A DNA stretch of 64,000 nt from Colius striatus (lineage: Eukaryota; Chordata; Aves; Coliiformes; Coliidae), in the NCBI RefSeq assembly GCF_028858725.1, contig NC_084790.1, forward strand, positions 5,338,001-5,402,000. Direction: 5' to 3'. The translations under genes and the position numbers were made by a program. This document shows, piece by piece, positions 14,604 through 24,305 of this stretch (position 1 is its first letter; each line of letters starts with the position of its first letter). The notes below the pieces were generated by a model. It did not search any database. It was not told the DNA's origin and saw only the letters and a program-made list of their open reading frames with translations.

Positions 14604-14627
14604 GGTAAAGTGTTCTCACACTTTACC
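14604..14627. repeat. Perfect 10-bp inverted repeat with 4-nt loop
   Basis: GGTAAAGTGT, loop TCTC, ACACTTTACC. It would form a short perfect hairpin. The stem is too short for a microRNA precursor. Confidence 0.9.
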
Positions 14628-15495
14628 ATAAGCTATCCAGACTCAGGAACTAATAGGGCAAGGAGAAGGTCTGACTCTCCCTTTCCTCTCAGAGCTGAGA
14701 CTGTACACAGCTCTAGGAATGAGCTCTGTCCTTTTATTTTTCATTTGTACTGAGCTGAGTCATTGTGGAGGAAAAGCCCATTTGTTAATGGGAACAAAGT
14801 GATAAGGTTGAGACCAAGATCTCTCTGGTTGCCAGTTAAAATGACACATTGATTTCCCTGAGGTTCCTCTGAAAGCCCCATCTGAGATTCCCAGCCCTGG
14901 AGGCCTCATCAAGCCCCTCCCCATCTGGTACTGCACTGGAGCTGTGGGCAGCAACCTGCTTGGCTCCAAATCTGCCCAACCCATCTGGCCAGCAAGCGGA
15001 GAGCCTGGGTCTCTGCCTAGGTGCCATGGGGTCAGGCTTATGCTTCACTTTGGCAGTGCAATGGGCTGTGCAGGGTGCACATTAACAGCCCCCTGCCTCA
15101 CATCACCCACCCAGACTGCAGACAGAGCTATAAGGTGCCATAAAGCTTAAGGTGTGTGATATTAATGCAAACATTTATTTAGATGACGATTCTTTGGTCT
15201 GCTCAGGAGACTCTGTACATGGGGCACATCTGCTGCTATGTACAAACCTTTGTGTTTCCTCCTAAATTATAGGGCAGTCAAGACTAAGGAGTGAGAGAGC
15301 TTGTGAAAATAGAAATAGAAAATCAAGGGTCTTTATCAGAGACAGCACCATACATTAACCAGGGATTCACACAAAAGTACCACTGACCTCCCTTTGCTTG
15401 TGACAATCTTACGTCCAAGGAGCTGCAACACCACAGTGTTTGTTCCCCTGTTCACACAAAAGTGCTTTCTTCTTTAGCGTCAGTGGGGATGAAGG

Positions 15496-15530
15496 TCTCA
15501 GGGCTGGGTAAGGAACATCTCAGGGCTGGG
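15496..15530 (+). repeat. Short direct repeat TCTCAGGGCTGGG, two copies
   Basis: Two exact 13-bp copies spaced 22 bp apart, start to start. Confidence 0.8.
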
Positions 15531-18500
15531 CAAACACTGTGCTGCGAAGAGCTGGAGATGGGGAAATTGATTCTGGAAAATACACTGACGCTATATGTGT
15601 GCTAAATGCTGGTACCTGGCTTGGTGAGAGAAATGGGAGCAAAGTCATTGTTTAGAGACATCTATCTAAGGATCATTTCAAGAAAATAATCTCAGACATG
15701 GGATAGGTTGGTACATTTTAAAATCAGATAAATGTTGTTATTAAGAAGTGTATTAAAGAAATACAGAGATGCTAAACACTGTTTTATAATCTTGAGGGAG
15801 ACAGATGATTGTTGCAAAAAGGATGAGCCTTCAAATGACAGGAAACTTACCCCAACCTGCCATGTAATTCAGCAGAGGAATTTTAACAAGAAGCACCTGC
15901 CTGCCTCTTCTAGCTCGGCATTGGCCTTTATGGCTTTACATACATTGTTAAATTTAATCAAGCACATCAGTTTACATATTGTTTCTAATGATTAATCTCT
16001 CTATGGCTGTTTTTTCACATATAGGTGAAGGTACCAAGGTGTGTTAAAAATTGTTCTTAAAAAACTTAATCAGCCAAAAATATGTGGGCTGTTTGTGTGC
16101 TGTCAGCACCAGCATCCAGGAGTTCAGGCAGATTCTCAAGGAGTAACACAGGCCAGAAATGATGAGACAGTAAAGGCATTTGACTCAACCATTCTGCTCT
16201 TTGTGTCTGGGTGACATCGGTAGAAAGCAATAACTCCGCAAATGGTCCCCCCAGGTAACCCAGTGCAAGTGCTGGTGCTGCTAGAGGACCAGTACACAGC
16301 AGATTGCAATGTGTTTGCCACAGTGCATTTACAAAACAGAGGTGAGGAAATATTTTACACTGACAAATATCCTCTGGGGTTCAAAAATAAGCATCCAAAA
16401 AAAATGGGAGGAAATGAGTGTTGGAGGGAGGAGGGCAAGGACGGACGGTCACAGTCCAGAAACTCCTAACACAAAGATGGAGGCATAGATCATGCAGCAC
16501 ATCTGAGAGCACTGAACTTGCTGCTTGTGTACTTTGCATATAGCTGTCTAATGTGTAGTAGTTCCCAGCATGCCTCAAATGCATGAGACTCACTGACCTC
16601 CACAGAGTTAATCTCTTCCTGCTTTCCTTTGTTGCATATTTCTGGATATTCAAAATGCTTCACCATATTGCTCTTCTTCCAAAAAGGCAACATTTCTTGG
16701 TGGATAAAGAGAACAAATTGCGAAGCCATGAATTCCCAATTCTTTCTCAACTGTCTGGCTCAGCCTCATCTTCACAGGCCCTTGGGGACCATTTCTGGGT
16801 GCACATATGAAAGAACACAAGAGCCTGTGCCACTTCAGCTATTGCAGCTCATGAATCTCTGTCCATCTGAAAGACATTCCTGTAATAGGCCACTGCTTGC
16901 ACAGGACAGATGGAGAGAGGAGACAGAGTAGGAGAAGGAACCTCAGTTGTTGTGGGAGGAAGCAACAGCTTCATCTCAGTGGGCTTATAGCATCAGGTTG
17001 TTCAGCAGTGTCAGTCAAGAGCTATTGCGGAGGGACAAACAGGAGAAGCCATAACAAGGCGACATAAAATAATGGTTCATGCTGTAGAAAGGCTTTGCTT
17101 CATTCCTCACAAACGTGCATGAAATGATGGTCCTGTCTCCTCTGCACTAAACTTGAGGAGATTGCTTTGAACTTTAATGAATGCAAGGGGCTGCACAATT
17201 TTGCTGGTGCACTTTAGGGGAATTGCTATTGATTTATATCAGCATAAACCCAAGAGCTGAAGAGAGAGATGGGGAGAGGTGCTGTGGCACTCAAGCACCC
17301 CTGCAGAAGGAAAAGCTTATCCTCATCCTCAGAGCCACAGATGCACAGCACCGTCAAATGAGCTGCATCTCGACAGCTCCCAGCTTTTTAGTGCATATTT
17401 TAAGATCTTCTGCCTGGGACTAAAGCTGGAAGCTGTTGGTCCCAGAGCTCCCCACACTGACTGAGTCCCTGTGCTTTCAAGCATTACACAGTGCAGGGAA
17501 AAATGGCGTTTAACATGATTTAGTTAAGTCCCACTTCCTGCCTCTTCTGTTTCATGTGGTAAATTGCTAAATACAAAAATATTTGAAAAAATACTGTGTG
17601 TTGGGTTGTTTTTTTTTTTTTTCCAGGAAAGCTAATGCAATACTTAGGTTTCAAGCTTTGTGTGTGGGTGTGGATGTGTATGTAGGTACCTGAGCTGGTG
17701 GCTGCTAAAGCAAAAGGAAATTTCTTTTATATGACTTCAATAATTGCAATAATTGAGGTGGGGCTGGGGAAGCAAAGTGAAGGCATATAACTACCTTAAA
17801 AGTTTATAGACTTCTTTTTTTTTTTTTTTCCAGGAAGAGATTTATTTCAACTACCCTTTTCCTGGTGGGATTTTCCAAGCTAGAGATGTTTTCCTTCTTT
17901 CCTTCATCTTCTAAAAGCCTTTCAGGTGAGCAATGACCACCCCAACAACCTTGGTTATTCACATCTGCAGCTGTTGCAACTGCTGCAGTGCTGGAAAACC
18001 TCAGAAGCCCATGTCTCATAAGGTGTTTGCAAGTTGACTGGTTTTAAGACAGATTAAGCACCTGTGTCTCATTCACCTGCCTAAAGCAGTCACTGAAGTA
18101 TCCTGCTAGGCTGAGACTTTAATGAGGAAACGAAGCTATGAGTCCAGGTTAGTTTTTTATTAATAAATTGTTGCTTGCTGCTGAAACGTATGCTTGGAAA
18201 CACAGACCTGTCCCTGCTTCCACTCCTTCTATTTCCATCACTCCAGTACTTCCATCCAGTACATTTCAGTGGCAAGGAGCACTCAATAAGCACACACTTT
18301 CCTTTTATGACAGCTTCGTATCTGCTCCCTTTGTACAGCCTTGAGTCTGTCCCTGATATTTCCACACTTCATTCCCTTTCACTTTTGATATTCTTGCCTG
18401 TACCTGCTTTCAGGGTTACAAACTCAGAGCGGACATCTGATGGTTTCAGAGCTGTGCAAGAGTGAGTTGAGGTTGCAGGTGAATTTCAGTAAAACAAATC

Positions 18501-18876
18501 TTTTCAATACTCACATAAATGGTCCCTGGAAGATGACTAGAGTGGGACCTGAGTTTCTTCTGGTCATTGCAGATATCAAGTGTCTTGGCCCTCAGTGTCC
18601 CAAGCTCCCATGCTAGCTTCCTACCTATGCATTGTTTGGAAATTAATGTCATGGAGAAGCAATAGATCCTTTAATTATGTTGCTTTATGCATCTGGAGAT
18701 AATTTCTACCGGGATTTTCTTTCCCATCTCTGTGAAAAAGCTCTTAGTCTCATAATGACAGACACACTGATTTTCATGGGCTTTTCTTCATTAGGTAGTA
18801 TCCTTCCCGTGGCCGTGCAGGCAGACTTTCTTCCCTGCTTGCAATAATTTAAAGCAAGCGACTGAATCCGCACCCC

Positions 18877-18900
18877 TCTCTCCCCCCTCCCCCCCCCCCA
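18877..18900. repeat. C-rich tract
   Basis: A run of CCCCCCTCCCCCCCCCCCC type next to a TCTC stretch. The opposite strand is G-rich and could fold. Confidence 0.75.
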
Positions 18901-19054
18901 TCTCTTTTATCCTTGAGTGTTTCAGGAAAAAATCAATCCTACAGGTACTGTAAAAAATATATCAAATTATTGAAGGAGACAGAAGGCACTTGAAAGATGA
19001 GCTAGGATATAGCCAGGACTTCTCTTTTTCTAAGTAAAATTATACTTTAAAAGT

Positions 19055-19240
19055 CATTACCCCCTCTTCCCGAACCACGTCCCGGGGCCGCAGCCGCTCC
19101 CGGAGGGTCGGGACCGGTGTCCCCGCCGGGTGCAGCTTCCGACGGAGCAAACGCTTGCGGAACTGAACAAATCGAGCTTTTCCCCCTCCTTTCTCCGCAG
19201 AGATCCGATCTCTCCTCCTGCTCGGGCGAGAGCGGGAGGA
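19055..19240. other. Small CpG-dense patch
   Basis: About 180 bp containing CCGGGGCCGCAGCCGCTCCC and CTCGGGCGAGAGCGGGAGG. It sits between AT-rich flanks. No product was recognised. Confidence 0.4.
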
Positions 19241-20570
19241 ATAGCCTCTTTCTTGCACTTTTTGGCAGGCCAATTGATGCAGAAGAGGATGATGGAGGCT
19301 GAGAGATGCGGTGAAATGCAAACGGGCACCCTCGGGTCATTCCTTTATCGCCCTTAAAAAAATAAATAAATAGGAAAAAAATTAAAAGAGAAGTGTTTAG
19401 CCTTCAGAATAAAGACAAAATGGCACTCGGAAAGAATTTAAAAGAACCCCTTTTCTCCGTCTTTTGGTTATAGGAGAAAAACGCACACGGGTCTATAATG
19501 CGGATATTTCGCAGCCTTACAGTGGACATTAACATTCAGCACACGGTTCTCTGCAGTAGGGATGAAGTGGGTTTGAGTGCCTGTGAATGAAAGCCCATTA
19601 GAAAATCATGAGTGTATTAAATTTCAGCTCGGAAAATTGAAATATTTCTCACTTGGACCCTTATTTCTGTAGATCAGAGCACAAAACCCGACGAGAAGAG
19701 AGCTTTAGTTGCTGTTTAGGGACTATTTCCTCTCAGTGGCACTTCGAGGGTGGCGTGAGACCCATCAGTGGAGCGGATGCTTGCAAACAATAAACTTGTT
19801 TCATCTTTAATTTTTTTTTTTAATTTTATAGAAAGCAATTAAATCATCTAGCAGAGAAAGACAACATTGATTCTGGTGGAAAATTAATTCTGTTTTGCCT
19901 TTGTACACAGTGTAACGCTGTAATATATCGAAAAGTCATTTCCCCGCCAGTGCTTTAGAGTAACAAATTTCGGGTTTAATTTATTGAGTGTAACTACAAT
20001 GAGGAGTTTTCCTGTTCTGTTTACAGGTCTAAAATTACGTGGTGATGTGCAGCAGCACATACACGGGGGCTTAGGGTTTGAAAAGATAATGATGACGAAG
20101 ATTTTAAAAAGAGGAGAGAGAGAGCTGCCTTTTATATTGTATTTTATTTTTGTACTCAGCTTAGGAAACAAATGGAGTGAGGACGTAAAAAAAAATGTAC
20201 CTTCGATTCTGCTGAAGGAGAAGCGAGGAAAGAGAGAGCAGTCTGAGGTCCCTGTTAATGACATCCAGTCAAGATGCTTGTAAGACCCAAGAATGTTTAC
20301 AACGTGGGCTCAAGTTCAATGACAAAATCCTTTGAAGAGGAAAGAAGTGGAAAAAAAAAAAAGCAGCCCCAGACACTTTGTGCAGTGGGCATGAACTTGA
20401 ACAAAAGAAAGGAGTCAAAGGCTGGGGCAGGAGGGGGAAGGCGTGAAGGAAGGACTCAGAGGTGTTCCCACTGCTACTGCTTCTGTCTTACTTAAGTTTG
20501 TAGGTGGGTTTCTGGTACATTTTGATTTTAGGGGAAAAAAAAAACCAAAAGAGGGAGAAGGAGGGGAGAA

Positions 20571-20655
20571 GGAGAGGAGAGGAGAGGAGAGGAGAGGAGA
20601 GGAGAGGAGAGGAGAGGAGAGGAGAGGAGAGGAGAGGAGAGGAGAGGAGAGGAGA
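20571..20655 (+). repeat. (GGAGA)17 polypurine microsatellite
   Basis: Seventeen perfect GGAGA units (85 bp), preceded by about 30 bp of diverged purine repeats. The Arg/Gly/Glu ORFs that cross it are artefacts of the repeat. Confidence 0.97.
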
Positions 20656-20813
20656 TGTCAGTATGGAGAAGGGAACGGATACCAGCTTGATGATGTGTCC
20701 CCCACCTCGGGGCAGGGCGGCCGCCGTATGAAGGTGTCTCTTCAGTGGCTCTGTTTAAACCACAGTTTTCTTACTAAAACCTTACTAGTCCTCACCCTAT
20801 TCCACTGCCCATC

Positions 20814-20950
20814 GAGGACTACTCTGCACTAGGTTTTGGGACTGCTCTGACACGGGTTTAGGGGTGTTCTTCCCCGGGTTTTGAGGCTACTCCACCGATT
20901 TTGGAGGTGTTTTGTCCCTGGTTTGGGGGTGCTCTGCCCCAGGTTTTCTG
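20814..20950 (+). repeat. Degenerate minisatellite, about 22-bp unit, six copies
   Basis: Successive blocks read TTTTGGGACTGCTCTGACAC, TTTAGGGGTGTTCTTCCCCG, TTTTGAGGCTACTCCACCGA, TTTTGGAGGTGTTTTGTCCC and TTTGGGGGTGCTCTGCCCCA. The consensus is roughly TTTTGGGGGTGCTCTGCCCC. Confidence 0.8.
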
Positions 20951-21461
20951 AGTTTCAAGTTCAACGGCAAAGGGAGGGGGAGGGAGCCTTCACCTGGCCC
21001 GGCGCCCCCCGTCAGTGGCTCCTTCCCGGCGTTTTACGAGAATGTCGGGCCTTTCTCGCCCTTTGCTCAGGCCGCCGTGTAAAGGTTTTACAGCTCTGCC
21101 CGAGACTCTCCTCCTCCCTTTCCCATCTGCATTTTCCGCCTCGAATTCGGCGCTGAAGCTGCGAGCAGGAACTGGGGGCGGGGGGGTTTCACATCTCCCA
21201 TTTTCAACCCAGTTTCCCACTGGGGCAAGGATCCTAACTAAGCTGAAGGTATCTGGGGGTTTCCAGCCATATGGGTTTAGGAACATTGGGAAAAGATCTT
21301 TAGACGGCAGGGGAGTGGTGGTGTGAAGAAATAGAATGGGAAAGAGAAACATCTCACTAGAAGGATTAACCCTTAAGGTGCGATAGTGGTGAGCTCGAGG
21401 AATAGTGTCTCTTTCCGAACACTGGTTTTATTTTGAAGTTGTGCTCAGACATGGGCCAGAT

Positions 21462-21527
21462 TTCCTTTTCTTTTTCTTTATTTTTCTTTTTCTTTTTTTC
21501 CTTTTTTTTTCTTTTTCCTTTTCTCTA
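21462..21527 (+). repeat. Polypyrimidine (T/C) tract
   Basis: About 65 bp of almost uninterrupted T and C, mostly CTTTTT-type units. Confidence 0.9.
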
Positions 21528-22084
21528 AAATTTTTAATTGGAATATTTGCTTCTCTCTGGGAGACATATGAGAGATTTTCTTCTGTCTGGTCATGTTGCT
21601 TCTGCTTTGTGGCCTCTACAGACACATACTAATCAGGGCGAGAATGTTCATTATTGGTAACACAAGGGGAAAGAAACGCAGATTTTGAGCATGTCGTTTA
21701 TCCAGCCGTTTAGAAGAGCCAGACTAACATCCCTAGTCACTTCCTAGCTTGGAAGAGTTGGCAGGACCAGCGAGTACCAGTAAGTCTCAGGGCTGTGCTG
21801 CTCCGTCCCAACCAGAAGTTAAGAAAGTAAACCTGAATTGTTTCAAAGCCGAGCCCAAGCACGATCTGGATTGGAAAGAAGAAAATGTAAGCAGTCCCTG
21901 CAGGACAGCACAGCTACTACAGCTGCTGGGGGCCCAGCACTGCGGTGAGAGGCTGAAGAAGCGTTATAGTCAAGCACAGAGATCTATAGGTGGAACTTTA
22001 TAGCCGATCACAGTGACCTGCATCCCGCCCTGGGTGAGCATATGCGCTCTCACTGGTTTTGTCTCTTCTTTTCCTCCTTTTGGA

Positions 22085-22450
22085 GTTTTTTTTTAGCGGA
22101 GCTGAGCTGCCGTCGCGGAGTCTCTACGTAGCCTCGACGGCTGCCCCCGAGCGGGGCGGGGGTTAATGTGTCCACCCCGCCCCTCGGCTTACGTCACCAC
22201 TCGGAACTCTCAGCCCGAGAGCCATTGGCTGTTCCCCTCCCAGAGCTTCTGACGTCACGCGTGACGTCACGGGCGGAGAGGCGGCCGACCAGACGGGGAA
22301 AGGCTGCACCCGGGGTGCTGCCGGCACCTCCTGCAAAGCGCCGGGAGGGAATATCTGGGGAAGACGGGGAAAAACGGCTAAAAGAACCAGGAGGAGAGCG
22401 CCTGGCTTTGCGACGCTCCCCATCGGGAGCCGGCTGCAAACCAGAGCCGG
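22085..22450. promoter_or_regulatory. CpG island with double CRE palindrome; candidate promoter
   Basis: CG dinucleotides are dense here. The island holds a GC-box (GGGGCGGGG, about 22,153-22,161), TTACGTCA (22,189-22,196), a CCATTGG inverted CCAAT box (22,222-22,228) and the perfect 20-bp palindrome TGACGTCACGCGTGACGTCA (22,250-22,269), which is two full CREs sharing CGCG. Such a layout is typical of a CREB/ATF plus NF-Y promoter. It lies 1.6 kb past HOXB13, where human has the PRAC1/PRAC2 (HOXB13-AS1) promoter region. No PRAC-like protein was recognised and the transcript direction is unknown. Confidence 0.55.
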
Positions 22451-22979
22451 CCCGAGCTTAAAATATTCAGTAAATACATTATTAAACAAGAACTAAATCA
22501 ACGTTTGAAGCAGTCACTTTTCAGACCATTTTGAAGTTCGCTGCTTTTAATAGATAAGAGAAAGAAAAAAATGGAAATAAAAGCAATTTTGGGGTGGTAG
22601 TAATGGGGACTTTTTATTTTATTCGCCCTTTGAGAGGCTTTTTGGGTGTTACAGACAGGTTTTAACCCGACGCTGCCAAGGAGACTCTACGAGCCAACAG
22701 TCCACTTAAAACACCGGGATACTGAACAAAGAAATTGTGTTCGAGAGTTTGCACTTTCCTGAAGCTGCAAAAACACCCACCCCAAACCCGAAAACAAAAA
22801 ACTCGAAAAGAGCAGAGAAAAGCGTGTATTTTGGTATATTTACTTTCAACCTGTTTATTCTGCTGAAAAGGATGACGGCGTTTCTTTATATTAACCAAGA
22901 CCACTTAGTATTATACGAGGATTATTTCAGCACATGCTACGAAACGTTAACGCTATAATTCCGTATTAGTAGAAGGAAA

Positions 22980-23420
22980 ATGTGTGTACAAATACACCTA
23001 TATTAGCACAAACGAAAGCGCATATGGCATGATACGAATTGCATTTATCTATATCAAAATATAGGCATGAACATACATATAGGCATGTCTCTATGTACGT
23101 TTGCAAACACGTGTATATACACCTTTGTCCGAGTATATATTTATATCCACACATCCAGTACTATATTGCATGTATACGTGCATACTTTTGGGTAGCTGGG
23201 TATATATAAACACACCAACACAAATATTGTATAAGGTACAAGGTAAAATAATGTGTATAGCTAAATATGTGCCTGTGCATACGTATATGTCTATTTTATG
23301 TATAACCGAGCAAAAAAACCCAAAAAACCCTCACTGTAGTACGTGCCTTCATAAATGTGACATACGGGTACATATATGTCATACGTATATACTGTACATT
23401 CGCGCACACCCGCACGTTTA
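22980..23420. repeat. Alternating purine-pyrimidine AT-rich tract
   Basis: About 440 bp dominated by interrupted ATACATA, TATATAC, GTATATG and CACGTGTAT-like runs, just past the inferred HOXB13 3' end. It looks like a degenerate dinucleotide/tetranucleotide expansion with potential for Z-DNA or strand unpairing. No gene is seen in it. Confidence 0.5.
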
Positions 23421-23465
23421 TGCAAACAATTCGCCCTTGTTTCCATAGAACACACCCGGACTACA

Positions 23466-23471
23466 TTTATT
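23466..23471 (-). terminator. Candidate HOXB13 polyadenylation signal AATAAA
   Basis: This is the first canonical AATAAA on the minus strand after the HOXB13 stop codon, about 580 bp downstream. It would give a 3' UTR of about 0.6 kb. Another candidate lies near 22,855. There is no transcript evidence. Confidence 0.45.
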
Positions 23472-24048
23472 CTCCCTTTGGACGCATATTTTGATAATTT
23501 TGCCTGAATTAAGTAAATTTCCTTTTTTCTGCTCCAAGTTCAGCTTTTGGTTTCTAAAGACCAAATTCCCTGTGACATCCCCTCCCGCCACCCCCGGACA
23601 GCCCCGCTCCCGCCGCACGCAGGAGAGCCGGGAGTTGAGTGTTGGGGTTAATTAATGCGATTAGGCCAGGTTTTCTTTCTTGTTCCTTTTTTTCTTTTTT
23701 TAAAGCGCTCTGAAGATTCAGTTCAAATTGAAGCGGCGGGAGTCGGCGGCAGCACGACGTGACGACAGCGTTGTAAGGCAAGAACAAACTGTACAGGGCC
23801 CTCTGCGTGCAAAGTGGGCAGGGATATAGCACCTTCCCTGTTTCACCCTCTTTTGCGGAGTGGTCTCACCCCCGAGAGCAGCGGGGAGCGGTGCCCAGCA
23901 CCCTGCCCTGCCCCAGGCGGCGGGAAGGGCTCAGCCCGCCCCAGGCGCCCGTCGCTCCCGCAGCTGACTGTGTCGGACCCACACTCCCCCCACCCTGGGT
24001 GTAGGGAGCAGTCAGGGACCCTCATTAGGGCTTGCAGTGGCCGTGTCC

Positions 24049-24305
24049 TCAAGGAGTGCTGCTGCTGCCTTTGATTTTGGCCACGACTTTTTTCTCTTTC
24101 ACTCGCCTGTTCTGGAACCAGATGGTGATCTGTCGCTCCGTGAGGTTCGTGGCGGCGGAGATCTTCCTCCTCTTGTCTCGGGTGATGAACTTGCTGCTGG
24201 CATACTCCTTCTCCAGCTCCTTCAGCTGCCCCTTGCTGTACGGGACCCTTTTCTTGCGGCCCCGGCGGAAGGAGCAGCCCTCGGGAGGAAGCGGCCCGGC
24301 AGAGT
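24049..24305 (-). CDS. HOXB13: HOXB13 exon 2 (homeodomain exon)
   Basis: The acceptor CCATGCCCAG precedes 257 coding bases. These encode the linker [14 protein letters not shown], the whole homeodomain and the short C-terminal tail, then the stop codon at 24,049-24,051. Having the homeodomain in the last exon is the usual Hox arrangement. Confidence 0.97.

Larger units (their letters stand above)
9561..22084. other. Gene-free interval between HOXB13 and the left desert
   Basis: It holds the listed CpG patches and repeats and otherwise AT-rich non-coding sequence. Several CAATAAA/TTTATTG-type posterior-HOX or CDX-like motifs occur (for example near 10,926 and 19,788), but such short motifs are expected by chance. 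No exons were recognised on either strand. Confidence 0.55.

Noticed and set aside
17941-17960. CCCAACAACCTTGG as a possible miR-196 site
   Set aside because: It matches only the first bases of the reverse complement of miR-196 and no hairpin surrounds it.
20443-20832. 129-codon ORF with Arg-Arg-Gly-Glu-Glu repeats
   Set aside because: It is produced by the (GGAGA)n microsatellite. All frames of such an array stay open.
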